This document shows, piece after piece, positions 1 to 7,456 of a DNA stretch of 40,440 nt; positions within the stretch are counted from its first letter, which is position 1, and each line of letters starts with the position of its first letter. The stretch lies in the IMG/VR virus record IMGVR_UViG_3300028569_000072, positions 1-40,440 of that record; one strand, 5' to 3'. The notes beneath the pieces are model-generated. The model saw only the letters and a program-made list of their open reading frames with translations. It was not told where the DNA came from and made no database searches. The position numbers and the translations under genes are program-made. Origin of the DNA: a virus.

Positions 1-414
1 TTTCCAGTCGGCGACTGTTTCCGGGCCTGGCGCGCCCGAATCGGAGCCGGGAGCGGGGTGGACGGGCTGATCTTCCGCGGCGCGGGCGATGTTGTGAGCG
101 ACAAAGAATCTGGACCAGGCGGCGACGTCGTGGCGGCCATCGGCCCTGGGACGCGGGAAAGTTTCTGGATGCCGTTTCCTGACGTTGTGGAGTGTGCGAC
201 GGGACACGCCGAGCCTGTGCGCGAGATCGTCCCAATTCTTCGCGTAGGCGCTCGCCTGCGGGGGAGCGTTTGGGCTAGCGGCTGGGGCGCCAGCGCGGTG
301 TTGCTCGAGGAGCGCGACTTCAGCGGCCGTGAGGGTGCGGCCGTCGTGCGCTTTGCGAATGACGTTGGCGAGGTTCTTGGTCAGAACCTTTTCGGCATCT
401 TCCGGGGTGAGCAT
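1..414 (-). CDS. Terminase small subunit, N-terminal part (cut by window edge)
   Basis: Reading from the ATG at 414, 138 codons stay open to base 1. The translation has an N-terminal helical segment (MLTPEDAEKVL) and then a winged-helix DNA-binding segment around residues 70-105 (WDDLAHRLGVSRRTLHNVRK, followed by FPRPRADGRHDVAAW). This is the organisation of lambda Nu1-type small terminases, which bind cos or pac DNA and load the large subunit. It ends with ETVADWK, which continues naturally into KLRLECIRLEIENAKT, encoded at the other end of the window, if the window is circular. At that junction the A-run holds seven A and the two halves differ by one base of frame. A TTGACA lies 22 nt before the ATG and no Shine-Dalgarno is seen. 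Family known; circular joining inferred. Confidence 0.8.
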   Translation of the reverse strand, partial: MLTPEDAEKVLTKNLANVIRKAHDGRTLTAAEVALLEQHRAGAPAASPNAPPQASAYAKNWDDLAHRLGVSRRTLHNVRKRHPETFPRPRADGRHDVAAWSRFFVAHNIARAAEDQPVHPAPGSDSGAPGPETVADWK

Positions 415-500
415 TCACTTTTCCCGGAGCGGCGGCTGTCAAGGGCTGACGCGCTACAAGCTGACGACGCAAAGCATGGCCAGGGGCCTCCTCATAATTG

Positions 501-998
501 TTATTCGCACATTTGGTTATACCATTCGTGCGCCTCGCGGACGGCCCTGGCCAGGGCCGGGGCATCATCTAGCGGGGCCATGCCTGGGTGCATGCGCCAG
601 TCCAAGATCATGCGCATTTGTTCGTCATGCTCGGCGACGTGAAAAAGAACTCCATACTCGGTGTCCAGGACACCGAGAAATTCGCTGGCCGGATTGTCCA
701 CAAGCAGCCGCCTGGGGAGCCGAAGAGTAGCTTCTATGTCATACATCAGCCATTCGTTGGGACCGTTGTCCGCTTCGCGCTCGAAGAATTCGACCATGCG
801 GGTGAGGGACTGCTCTAGCTTGTTTCGGGTGGTTTGAGCCAGCACGTCTGGGGGCCAAAGACGGGGTTTGAAGATGGCGATGAGACCGCCTTCGTTGAGC
901 CGCTGAAACCGGGCTAAAACGACGGGATTGCGGAGACGAGCGACGCCCCAGACAGAGCCGGGGGCGTCCTCAAGGAGAACAAATTTAGGGAGTTTCAT
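501..998 (-). CDS. Hypothetical protein, 165 aa, last gene before the terminase
   Basis: A 165-residue protein of mixed charge that I do not recognise. It has no signal peptide or membrane segment. The middle contains an acidic stretch (EFFEREADNGPNEW) and the C-terminal part is rich in His, Asp and Met. Its ATG at 998 overlaps the stop of the preceding gene (ATGA), so translation is probably coupled. It is the last gene of the long leftward early transcript, followed by an 86-bp gap before the small terminase. The overlap and absence of a competing frame support it as a gene. Confidence 0.6.
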   Translation of the reverse strand: MKLPKFVLLEDAPGSVWGVARLRNPVVLARFQRLNEGGLIAIFKPRLWPPDVLAQTTRNKLEQSLTRMVEFFEREADNGPNEWLMYDIEATLRLPRRLLVDNPASEFLGVLDTEYGVLFHVAEHDEQMRMILDWRMHPGMAPLDDAPALARAVREAHEWYNQMCE

Positions 999-1723
999 GA
1001 TGAGAGGCGAGCACGGGCCGCCAGAAAATTAGCGCTTGAAAACGGGAGTGAGTCGCGGCGCAATAGCTTGTAGGCGGCGCGCGCGGAAAAATTGCCATGC
1101 TGGGATTTTAGATGCGCGAGCCTGATGCGGCGGCGCCTGGCGCGGACTTCTTCGGGGAGGGAAGGATCCCGGAAGGCAAGGTTGCGCTTGATCTGGTCCG
1201 CGAACTGCTTTAGTCGCGCGGCTCGAAGTTCCGATTCCAAGCGAGCTTTTTCGCACGCTGCGTAGATGACCGCGCCGCGGTCTGAAAGTTCGGGTCCAAA
1301 CGCCAGGCCAAAGGAAACACCGTGCCTTTTGGCCAGTTCATCGCGACGCTGTTCACGCGATTTACGGTTGCACTTGGGGGTGTAGGGTTCATCACATGCC
1401 AGGTTGCTGGCGATGATTCGAGTGACAAGAGGCCGCATGATAAGTTGCTTGCCACGTTTTGTTAGACTCTTGCCGAGTCCGCGGATTTCTTGCAGCGTGG
1501 TGATGCCCTCCATCCAGGAGGGCACGTCATAATAATCGACGCACGCCGCAAATTTTCCAACGTGGTGCCATTCGCTGGTGCGGACCCAGCGGCGCAGTTC
1601 CGCCGGTGATTTAAAGCCCCACTCGCGCGCGGCGAGGGTGGCTGGGAAACGCCCTTCGTTTTCGGCAACGTGGGCGTTGTAACTGCGGGAGTAACTGTTG
1701 GCTCTTGCGTAATAGGCTGACAT
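995..1723 (-). CDS. Hypothetical protein, 242 aa, basic
   Basis: A 242-residue, strongly basic protein of unknown function. The N-terminal half includes ATLAAREWGFKSPAELRRWV, which could form a helix-turn-helix-like helical pair. The C-terminal half (residues about 155-242) is helical and rich in Arg and Lys (EEVRARRRRIRLAHLKSQ), suggesting nucleic-acid contact. The ATG at 1723 is preceded by AGGA about 10 nt upstream, a fair Shine-Dalgarno. It follows the small XRE protein by 24 bp and overlaps the next gene by 4 bp, so it belongs to the leftward operon. The DNA-binding idea is inference from composition only. Confidence 0.6.
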   Translation of the reverse strand: MSAYYARANSYSRSYNAHVAENEGRFPATLAAREWGFKSPAELRRWVRTSEWHHVGKFAACVDYYDVPSWMEGITTLQEIRGLGKSLTKRGKQLIMRPLVTRIIASNLACDEPYTPKCNRKSREQRRDELAKRHGVSFGLAFGPELSDRGAVIYAACEKARLESELRAARLKQFADQIKRNLAFRDPSLPEEVRARRRRIRLAHLKSQHGNFSARAAYKLLRRDSLPFSSANFLAARARLSS

Positions 1724-1747
1724 GGATTTGATCCTGAGTTTATGGAG

Positions 1748-1948
1748 TTAGGTCTGCTCCGGTTGGTTATGCGCCAGGCTGGTGATGGCGAGCCAAGCTT
1801 CGTTGTCGATTGTGACGTCTCCGGCTTCGCGGAGTTTGATTGTGCGAATGGAGACGCCGAGTTTTTCGGCGAGCTGCTTTTGGGTAAAATCCAACTCGAT
1901 CCGTGCGGCTGAGTAGGTCTGGCCGGGGGTTTTTTTCGCTGATTCCAT
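1748..1948 (-). CDS. Small XRE-family helix-turn-helix regulator, 66 aa
   Basis: A 66-residue protein that is almost entirely one XRE (Cro/CI type) helix-turn-helix: ARIELDFTQKQLAEKLGVS then IRTIKLREAGDVTI, with the usual FTQKQLAEKLGVS recognition pattern. The ATG at 1948 is chosen over longer alternatives because the XRE domain begins soon after it and the preceding gene ends only 4 bp upstream; AGGAAA lies about 10 nt before it. Such single-domain XRE proteins act as Cro-like repressors. It follows another protein with a C-terminal helix-turn-helix, so two regulators are encoded in tandem. The operator is unknown. Confidence 0.75.
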   Translation of the reverse strand: MESAKKTPGQTYSAARIELDFTQKQLAEKLGVSIRTIKLREAGDVTIDNEAWLAITSLAHNQPEQT

Positions 1949-1952
1949 AGGG

Positions 1953-2663
1953 TCAAGTTTCCTGTTCGATCTGGCGAGCATGCCATTTGGCCAAGGCGTC
2001 GATGATTTCCTGGCTGGGCTGGCGGCGACCGGAAATGATTTTGCTGAACGTGGACGTGTCCAGGCCGAGAAGCTTTGCGAGATCGCGCGCGGTGCCTTTT
2101 GGGCAGGCGCGGATGTAGGGACGGATTACCGCGGTGAGCCATTGGTCCGCGCGGCGCCATGGCGCGGGCAGGGTGTAGGACTCCCAGCCGGCTGAGCGGG
2201 CGGCGCGCTTGGCGTCGTGGGCGGCTTTGGTGTTGCGGCGCCAGTCCTTCCGCGCTTGCTTCGCGGTGGCGTCCGGCGCGGCTGTAGCGGTGCGCGGCGG
2301 ATCGGCCACGCCGCCGCTGGTGTGATGACCAGCGGCGGCACTGGCGGCGGCGGCCGCCGCGTCAAGTTCGGCGCGGGCTTCGCGCATGGGGATGCCCTTG
2401 GCAATGGCGCGGTGGGCGGCGGCAACGCGCGAGTCATGCTCTGCCTGGGTCATGCGCCCGGCGGCGAGTTCGGCAACCGCGCGTTGGATTTGGCGGCGGG
2501 CGATACTCCGCGCGCGCGAAGACGAACCTCTCACGTAGGTTTTGCCCATGAGGTAAGCCCAGCGTTCCTGGGTGATGCGGCCGGAGTCGAGAAGGGCATC
2601 CAGCCGGAGGCGCTTGAGGTCTTTTCCGCTGAAGGCGGAATTATCAGGGCGGGAGTTTTTCAT
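1953..2663 (-). CDS. Putative regulator with C-terminal helix-turn-helix, 236 aa
   Basis: From the ATG at 2663 this is a 236-residue protein. Residues 1-100 are helical and basic (LKRLRLDALLDSGRITQERW), followed by an alanine-rich linker. The last 50 residues form a Cro/XRE-like helix-turn-helix: GTARDLAKLLGLDTSTFSKI followed by ISGRRQPSQEIIDALAKW. The first 33 codons of the longer open frame read through a probable promoter region and are excluded. It lies downstream of the hairpin at 2767-2794 and immediately precedes the small XRE gene. DNA binding is well supported by the motif; what it regulates is unknown. Confidence 0.65.
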   Translation of the reverse strand: MKNSRPDNSAFSGKDLKRLRLDALLDSGRITQERWAYLMGKTYVRGSSSRARSIARRQIQRAVAELAAGRMTQAEHDSRVAAAHRAIAKGIPMREARAELDAAAAAASAAAGHHTSGGVADPPRTATAAPDATAKQARKDWRRNTKAAHDAKRAARSAGWESYTLPAPWRRADQWLTAVIRPYIRACPKGTARDLAKLLGLDTSTFSKIISGRRQPSQEIIDALAKWHARQIEQET

Positions 2664-2766
2664 TGACGGGTGCGGTGGGTTGGTTTTGTTGGCGCTGTTC
2701 TCCGCGCGCGGCGCGGCTCCGTTGAAGCTTCGAGTAAAACAATCCGTGTTTTGACTCAAGAAATTT

Positions 2767-2794
2767 CCGCCCCGGTCAGCGTTGACCGGGGCGG
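2767..2794. terminator. Strong GC-rich hairpin, possible terminator after the 340-aa gene
   Basis: A perfect 12-bp inverted repeat (CCGCCCCGGTCA / TGACCGGGGCGG) with a 4-nt loop, 27 bp beyond the stop codon of the minus-strand gene at 2822. On the minus strand it is followed by AAATTTCTTG, not a long T-run, so it is an imperfect intrinsic terminator. It could instead attenuate transcription into the downstream regulators. Confidence 0.6.
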
Positions 2795-2821
2795 TTCCGT
2801 TTCCGGGTGGGTGGTGTGTTT

Positions 2822-3844
2822 TTAGCTGAGTTTGAGCCGGACGTTAAGCACGCGGCCATCCGCCGTGGTAATGGTGGTGTTGACGCCGTAGTTGGTGAGG
2901 ATGCAGCGGCGCTGGAGTCGCTTTTCGATGGTGCACAATTCCGCGAACTGGTCGGGGGTGCACTTAGCGACCTGGGTGCCGAGGTCGGTGACGATGGTGG
3001 TCTCGACATCGGGTGGCTCGATGAGAGCCTCCAGGGTTTCGATGGCCTCGTCGTTCAGCCGTTCAATGACGGTGTCAAGGTCCAGGAGGTTGCGGTCAAA
3101 CATGGCGCGCTCTTCGGTGGTTATGTGGGGCAGCAGAGTCGCGGCTTTTTCGTGGCGGATTTGTTCGCGGCGCGCGATGATTTTTTGTTTCATGTCCGCG
3201 CACTTGGCCTCGACTGCCGCGCGAGTTGCTTGGTCGGCGTATGCCAACTCAAGCATCCAGGTAGGGGCACCTCCTGAGTAATTGTTCCAGGCCACCGGTG
3301 AATACCAATTCACCGGCTCGGCAGCCGCTTCGATCAGGGCTTGCTCGGCAGCCAGGTTGGCGGCATCAGCGTCCAGTGCCGCGGCGCTGGAGTCGAGAGA
3401 ATCGCCGCCCCAGCCGACATTTGGCAGATAGATGGCGAGCACTGGGTGTGCGCGCACCTTCTCGGTGTATTCCTCACGCTCGGCCTCATTCTTAGCTTGA
3501 CGCTGCCGCTTCTCCTCTTCGGCGCGCGCCTGGGCTTCGGCTTCCTGGGATTCTTCCAGGATTGCCGAGTCGATCACGGCAAGCACACCCGACGCGTCGG
3601 GAGTCGGGATGCTATTGAGGGAGCATTTGTTAGGTCGTTGTAACTGAAACCAGATTTCGCCGTTGGACTTTTCGTGACGGCGAAGGTGGTTGCAGATAAA
3701 ATTGCGCTGTTCCGCGTTGGCGGCGGCGAAGATTGCCGCAAGTGGGAGCGCCACGTGCGTGGGTGGGACAATGCCCGACCGCAGTGATGCGGTAACATCG
3801 ACCTCAAACCTGAGGGTGATTTCCTTTGAGTTATCGTTATTCAT
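2822..3844 (-). CDS. Hypothetical coiled-coil protein, 340 aa
   Basis: A 340-residue acidic protein with no family I can name. Residues about 95-130 are a highly charged coiled coil (EAEAQARAEEEKRQRQ) and residues 215-290 are again helical. The C-terminal 30 residues look beta-rich (TTITTADGRVLNVRLKLS). It has no signal peptide. The leader before the ATG at 3844 is unusually A-rich with repeated AAC/AAAC triplets and has no Shine-Dalgarno. It sits alone between the HNH gene and the hairpin at 2767, which probably ends this part of the transcript. Confidence 0.65.
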   Translation of the reverse strand: MNNDNSKEITLRFEVDVTASLRSGIVPPTHVALPLAAIFAAANAEQRNFICNHLRRHEKSNGEIWFQLQRPNKCSLNSIPTPDASGVLAVIDSAILEESQEAEAQARAEEEKRQRQAKNEAEREEYTEKVRAHPVLAIYLPNVGWGGDSLDSSAAALDADAANLAAEQALIEAAAEPVNWYSPVAWNNYSGGAPTWMLELAYADQATRAAVEAKCADMKQKIIARREQIRHEKAATLLPHITTEERAMFDRNLLDLDTVIERLNDEAIETLEALIEPPDVETTIVTDLGTQVAKCTPDQFAELCTIEKRLQRRCILTNYGVNTTITTADGRVLNVRLKLS

Positions 3845-3927
3845 GGTAGCGGTGTTTCTGTTTGCTTGTTTGTTTGCTGTTTCTGGTCCGCCGCGGCTGG
3901 TGATGCAGCCGGGGCGGGAGATTGGTT

Positions 3928-4431
3928 TTAGCGGGTGCCTCCTTTGGCGAGGACTTCGGCTAGCACTTTGGCGGCGGAGCCGCGCCGTGCGATGAGGGTT
4001 TTAGCCTCGGCCTTGGGGCCGGCTAGGCTGCGGCGGGTGGAATTTTTGATGTGGGCCAGTATGTCGGCGGGCTTGACGCCGTGATTGACGTAGCCGGCGA
4101 CGGATTTGGCGAAGGTGGCAACGGCGCGGTCGCCGCGGCTGCTGTTGCAGCGGTGGCAGCAGGTTACCAGATTTGTCTCGTGATTGGTGCCGCCCTTGGC
4201 GTGGGGGACTAGGTGGTCGAGCGTGAGCTGGGCGCCCTGCTCGATGCTGGCGCCGCAGTAGGCGCAGGCGCAGCCGTCGCGAAGGTAGATGGCCAACCGT
4301 TTTTCTTGGGTGATCCAGTTCATGCCCTGCCAGTTGGTTTTGCGCTCGCCTTTGTTTGGTTTGGCGGCGGACTTTTTAGCGGATGTCTGGGAGGATTTCA
4401 TTTCGGAGGCTGCGAGTTTTACGACCTGCAT
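3928..4431 (-). CDS. HNH endonuclease
   Basis: A 167-residue protein with a basic N-terminus and a complete HNH nuclease domain. It has a zinc-binding pair CAYC (residues about 57-60), the catalytic DHLVPHAKGGTNHETNLV and the second zinc pair CCHRC, then NSSRGDR. HNH enzymes make metal-dependent single- or double-strand cuts; in phages they are homing nucleases or packaging accessories. This one is far from the large terminase within the window, so a packaging role is not evident from position, although it lies in the stretch leading into the small terminase. A sigma70-like promoter is visible at 4462-4490. The start may be 4431 or the internal ATG at 4401. Confidence 0.85.
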   Translation of the reverse strand: MQVVKLAASEMKSSQTSAKKSAAKPNKGERKTNWQGMNWITQEKRLAIYLRDGCACAYCGASIEQGAQLTLDHLVPHAKGGTNHETNLVTCCHRCNSSRGDRAVATFAKSVAGYVNHGVKPADILAHIKNSTRRSLAGPKAEAKTLIARRGSAAKVLAEVLAKGGTR

Positions 4432-4461
4432 CCGGTCGAATTCGTTTCTGCTAACGGTGTA

Positions 4462-4490
4462 ATTATTGCACCTTATAGCCTGACGCGCAA
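4462..4490 (-). promoter_or_regulatory. Candidate sigma70-type promoter for the HNH gene
   Basis: On the minus strand TTGCGC and AATAAT are separated by exactly 17 bp, 31 nt before the ATG of the HNH gene at 4431. The region is locally AT-rich compared with its surroundings. The -35 box is weak (3 of 6) and the -10 box strong (5 of 6). Confidence 0.4.
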
Positions 4491-4507
4491 GAAAAAAGGA
4501 ATGATTT

Positions 4508-4801
4508 TCAGTATTTATTTTCCGCGAACTGGGAGACTTGGCGTGAGAGCATTTTCGCGGTGGTCGATAGACTCCGTAGGTCTATGGCGGCGAGCGCCTG
4601 CTCTGGGGAGGCCGGACAATGGGCCAGGACCTCCCGGACGTCTTCGAGGGCGCTCTCCATGATGGATGAGGCGAGAGCGAGGACGAGGCTGCAGGCCTGA
4701 TGGGTGGCGTGGTAGTCGGGGCTTTCGATGACGCCGGACAGTGTCCTTTCGATGGCGCTCACGAGGTCCGCGGCTTGGCTGGTGGGGGAGGGATGCGACA
4801 T
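4508..4801 (-). CDS. Hypothetical protein, 97 aa
   Basis: A 97-residue, mostly helical acidic protein with no recognisable domain (contains SAIERTLSGVIESPDYHATH and DVREVLAHC). It begins at the ATG 4801, 15 bp after the stop of the radical-SAM gene and so probably co-transcribed with it. No membrane segment, signal peptide or metal-binding pattern is seen. It may be an accessory protein of the upstream enzyme, but that is only a guess from position. Confidence 0.5.
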   Translation of the reverse strand: MSHPSPTSQAADLVSAIERTLSGVIESPDYHATHQACSLVLALASSIMESALEDVREVLAHCPASPEQALAAIDLRSLSTTAKMLSRQVSQFAENKY

Positions 4802-4816
4802 GATGTTTGGTCCCAA

Positions 4817-5818
4817 TTACAGCATGATGGCGCCTTCGGTTTGGCGGGGTTCCCACCACGAGCGGCTTTCCTTGGTCACGTATTGTAAGTAGCGTAATTG
4901 GTTAGGCCGATAGCCGGCCTGGACGTGCGCGAGGAAAGTGGCGCGCGCGTAGCTCTCCCAGTATGCTTTGTCGCTGGCGGCGCGATAAAGGGAGTCCGCA
5001 TGGTCGTGGTAGCCGGCTAGTCGGAGCTTTTCCACGGTGCGGGACATGGACTCGCCACGGACGTTAATGACTTCGGCCCAGACGTGCTCGCACCGATCCG
5101 CGCGGATGGTGTTTTTCATTTCGTCGGCGAAATCGGCGTAGCGGCCATCCGCCTTGGGGAGGGAGGGGCAAATCATGCCGAACGTGCGTAGGCCCTGATC
5201 CTGCAACTGGTGCAGGGACTGTATGCGCCTGGAGACGAGCGGAGTGCCGCCCTCGAACGCGGCTGACAAGCGGTCATCAAGGGTGCCGGTGGAGACGCCG
5301 TAGATCATGCGCCCGGCGTGGGCGTCTGGGATGGCGGCCGCGATGCGCGGGAGCAGATTGGACTTGCTGAGGAACCGGATGTCCCAGTTGGTGAGCTCGA
5401 GGATGGTCTGACAGGCTTCGATGGTCTCGGCGACTAGGTCGAGATTGCCGGCGACATCCACCAGGGGGCTGGAGAATATGACGCGGCGGTCGGAGGGATC
5501 AGCGAAGCGGCGGCGGCCTTTCGCGTCCAGGAGCTGGGCCCGGAGGGCGGCGATGGCGCCGCGCCTGCGGATGACCACATTTTGATGCGGCTGGGTAATG
5601 CCGGACATGTGGGGGGATTTGCGCATGAGGTCTGGCACGTAGCAGAATGCGCAGCTATAGACGCACGCGGAGCCAGTGCTGAATGTCAGACCATCGCAAA
5701 GTAGTTTGTGCCGGAAGGCTGACGTGAAATTAATTACTGTTTTGGCGGGGACCTGATATACAGGTTTGCCGTTCATTCTCGCGCGGCCTGTGGGCGTGGT
5801 GGGTGATGATGGAGTCAT
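4817..5818 (-). CDS. Radical SAM enzyme, SplB-like
   Basis: About 333 residues from the ATG at 5818; an alternative start at 5776 is possible. The radical-SAM cluster motif is clear: CVYSCAFCY, that is C-x3-C-x2-C, which binds the 4Fe-4S cluster that cleaves S-adenosylmethionine. Downstream segments RVIFSSPLVDVAGNLD, TNWDIRFLSKSN and VSTGTLDDRLSAAFEGGTP resemble the spore-photoproduct-lyase (SplB/DNA repair photolyase) branch. Phage members of this branch mostly have unknown substrates; repair or modification of DNA is plausible. It heads a short transcript controlled by the operator at 5838-5883 and lies beside ParB-like and methyltransferase genes. Confidence 0.75.
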   Translation of the reverse strand: MTPSSPTTPTGRARMNGKPVYQVPAKTVINFTSAFRHKLLCDGLTFSTGSACVYSCAFCYVPDLMRKSPHMSGITQPHQNVVIRRRGAIAALRAQLLDAKGRRRFADPSDRRVIFSSPLVDVAGNLDLVAETIEACQTILELTNWDIRFLSKSNLLPRIAAAIPDAHAGRMIYGVSTGTLDDRLSAAFEGGTPLVSRRIQSLHQLQDQGLRTFGMICPSLPKADGRYADFADEMKNTIRADRCEHVWAEVINVRGESMSRTVEKLRLAGYHDHADSLYRAASDKAYWESYARATFLAHVQAGYRPNQLRYLQYVTKESRSWWEPRQTEGAIML

Positions 5819-5831
5819 AGTGCGGGAGGCG

Positions 5832-5883
5832 ATTATATTCCGCATTGCGGAATGGCGCGATGAATTTATTCCGCATTGCGAGC
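5832..5883. promoter_or_regulatory. Divergent operator/promoter: two TTCCGCATTGCG sites and a TATAAT box
   Basis: Positions 5838-5852 hold a perfect odd palindrome, TTCCGCATTGCGGAA, with 7-bp arms around one base. A second copy at 5869-5883 keeps TTCCGCATTGCG but loses the last three bases. Their centres are 31 bp apart, about three helical turns. On the minus strand the palindrome directly adjoins a perfect TATAAT (5832-5837) facing the radical-SAM gene, so a bound protein would block that promoter. The small plus-strand HTH gene at 5910 is the obvious candidate ligand. Confidence 0.65.
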
Positions 5884-5909
5884 TTTTTTTGGCGGCTGTA
5901 GTGGTGCGA

Positions 5910-6104
5910 ATGGAGTTCGCGAAAAAGCTACCAAAGAATTTGACGGCGGCGGAAATGATGGCGGCCTTTCCGGGCATGCCGAAGAGCACGGCCTATGATT
6001 GGATAAGAGGGGCGCGGAAGCCACCTGAGTACTTACATTCAGTTATACTGGCTCACCTGCGCTCGGCTGTGTCGGCGGGGAAGGCGAGCCGCAAACCGAA
6101 GTAG
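5910..6104 (+). CDS. Small HTH regulator, 64 aa, plus strand
   Basis: One of only three plus-strand genes. From the ATG at 5910 it encodes 64 residues: MEFAKKLPKNLTAAEMMAAF then PGMPKSTAYDWIRGARKPP, a helix-turn-helix with the recognition helix in KSTAYDWIRG. Locally its codon use is more AT-rich than its neighbours. It diverges from the radical-SAM gene across a 92-bp region that holds two palindromic sites, and its 3' end overlaps the end of the convergent methyltransferase gene by 52 bp. The best reading is an autoregulating repressor of the modification island; the longer open frame starting at 5766 is less likely because it would run through the operator. Confidence 0.6.
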   Translation: MEFAKKLPKNLTAAEMMAAFPGMPKSTAYDWIRGARKPPEYLHSVILAHLRSAVSAGKASRKPK

Positions 6105-6643
6105 CGGCAGGTTCCGCCTGGGTTTGGAGCCTCCATTGCCTCGACGATCTGGAACCCGTAACGCTGTGGGATGCAGAGGCCCGCTCTGATGACGTACTGC
6201 GCGATTGAGCGGTGCAAAGACGATGGGACAGAAAAAGGTATGCCGGCGAACTTGATGAGGGTGGCGTCGTGAGTCCCTAGGCCAACCATGCTAGCGGTCA
6301 GAAATATGGTGCAACACTGCTTTATGTTAGGCAATGCGGCGACCAGGTGTTTCCACGGGGAGCCGTAGGCGTCTAGGTCTATGATGTCGTGAGTCCAGTC
6401 CTGGCGCTGGAGGTATTGGAGGCTGTCCATTTTGAGACGGCCGGGGATGCGGCGAAGCTCGATGCCGGTATAATGCTTGGTGGCGAACTCTTTGCGTAGC
6501 TGGGTCCAGAGACGGGAGTAGCCAGCGAAGCAGTCCAAGATGTCTGGAGGATTTTGCAGGTGGTAGCGGCGGAGGAAATGACGCCGCAGGGTGAGCTTTG
6601 CGGTGGGATTATGGTTGTCGATTTTTTTCGAGCGAATCGTCAT
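6053..6643 (-). CDS. SAM-dependent methyltransferase, Trm1-like motif
   Basis: A 196-residue class I methyltransferase. The SAM-binding motif I is ILDCFAGYSRLW (residues about 35-46), an acidic motif II follows in YTGIELRRI, and motif IV is IIDLDAYGSPWKH. The D-x-D-x-x-G-S-P form of motif IV is typical of Trm1-type guanine N2 methyltransferases rather than the DPPY or NPPY of adenine and cytosine N-methyltransferases. The protein is shorter than Trm1 and lacks an obvious target-recognition domain. It overlaps the upstream ParB-like gene by 35 bp. The substrate, DNA or RNA, cannot be told from sequence. Confidence 0.7.
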   Translation of the reverse strand: MTIRSKKIDNHNPTAKLTLRRHFLRRYHLQNPPDILDCFAGYSRLWTQLRKEFATKHYTGIELRRIPGRLKMDSLQYLQRQDWTHDIIDLDAYGSPWKHLVAALPNIKQCCTIFLTASMVGLGTHDATLIKFAGIPFSVPSSLHRSIAQYVIRAGLCIPQRYGFQIVEAMEAPNPGGTCRYFGLRLAFPADTAERR

Positions 6644-7316
6644 GATTGGTCACGGGTTTTGTGCTGGTGCCGGAGTGGTATTCGATTCCTTCGACCGCGG
6701 CGATAATTTCCAAAGGCGCTGAAATTTCCTTGAACCGAGCTACGGGGATGCCGATCAAAAACCAGGCGGTCTCTGGCGGAGGGATAACCTCGACGGGGAC
6801 TAATTTTGAGGGATCGGCCTCTCCGAGAGAGGTGAGCAGAGCGTCAAATTCCTGGGGGCTGATGGCGGTGAGGGCGATCTCGCCAGGGTCGAGTTCGCCG
6901 ATGAGCTTGCGGAGAGCGGTCTCGTCGTCTTGGGCGAGATCGGCCAGGCGGTTGTCCGCAACCAGGTCCCGTATTTCTTCGCGGCGGGTGGCGTAGGTTT
7001 GGTACTCCACCGGGATGTGAAGGCCGTGGCGCTGCGCCATCTGGACCATGCCGTTGCCCTTTGTGACGCAACCGCTGAGGGTGGAGACGACGGCGGAGCG
7101 GCGCCAGCCGTTGCCTGGCTGGCTGGCGCTGCCGGCTATGACAGTGTGCATGAGGTCGAGCTGCTTGGCCGGGTGCTTGCGGTAGTTTCCCGGGTACAAC
7201 CGCAGATCCGAAGCCGGCACCAGCTCGTCGTAATGACAGTGCACCGGGACGCCCTGGGGAGTCACCGCTTGGCCGTTTGGGCCACGAGTTTCATGGGAAG
7301 TTGATTTTGAGGTCAT
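6609..7316 (-). CDS. ParB-like nuclease-domain protein
   Basis: A 235-residue protein with a ParB/sulfiredoxin-like domain. The start of the domain is seen in YDELVPASDLRLYPGNYRKH, a characteristic VADNRLADLAQDD block lies near residues 138-150, and LIGELDPGEIALTAISPQEF follows. In many prophages such proteins are encoded beside DNA methyltransferases, as here, and are thought to act as DNA-binding or nucleotide-hydrolysing partners. The gene overlaps the methyltransferase gene by 35 bp, implying translational coupling and a shared task. The catalytic residues are not identified, so nuclease activity is not claimed. Confidence 0.75.
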   Translation of the reverse strand: MTSKSTSHETRGPNGQAVTPQGVPVHCHYDELVPASDLRLYPGNYRKHPAKQLDLMHTVIAGSASQPGNGWRRSAVVSTLSGCVTKGNGMVQMAQRHGLHIPVEYQTYATRREEIRDLVADNRLADLAQDDETALRKLIGELDPGEIALTAISPQEFDALLTSLGEADPSKLVPVEVIPPPETAWFLIGIPVARFKEISAPLEIIAAVEGIEYHSGTSTKPVTNHDDSLEKNRQP

Positions 7317-7351
7317 TCACAAAAACGCAGATGGAGACGGAAAAACCTCTC

Positions 7352-7393
7352 GGGGGGGGTGGGGTGTAAGAGATTCCTTAGCCGGGGGGTGGG
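7352..7393 (+). other. G-tract cluster, quadruplex-capable
   Basis: In a 140-bp gap between two minus-strand genes the plus strand has runs of 8, 4, 6 and 3 G, separated by 1, 19 and 1 nt. It could fold as a G-quadruplex with one long loop. The remainder of the gap (7317-7456) shows no convincing promoter. Confidence 0.45.
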
Positions 7394-7456
7394 CTACTCT
7401 CAGAAATGATAGGCAACCGCGCATGCTCATTGGTGTGACAGTTCCCAGCCAGTTAC

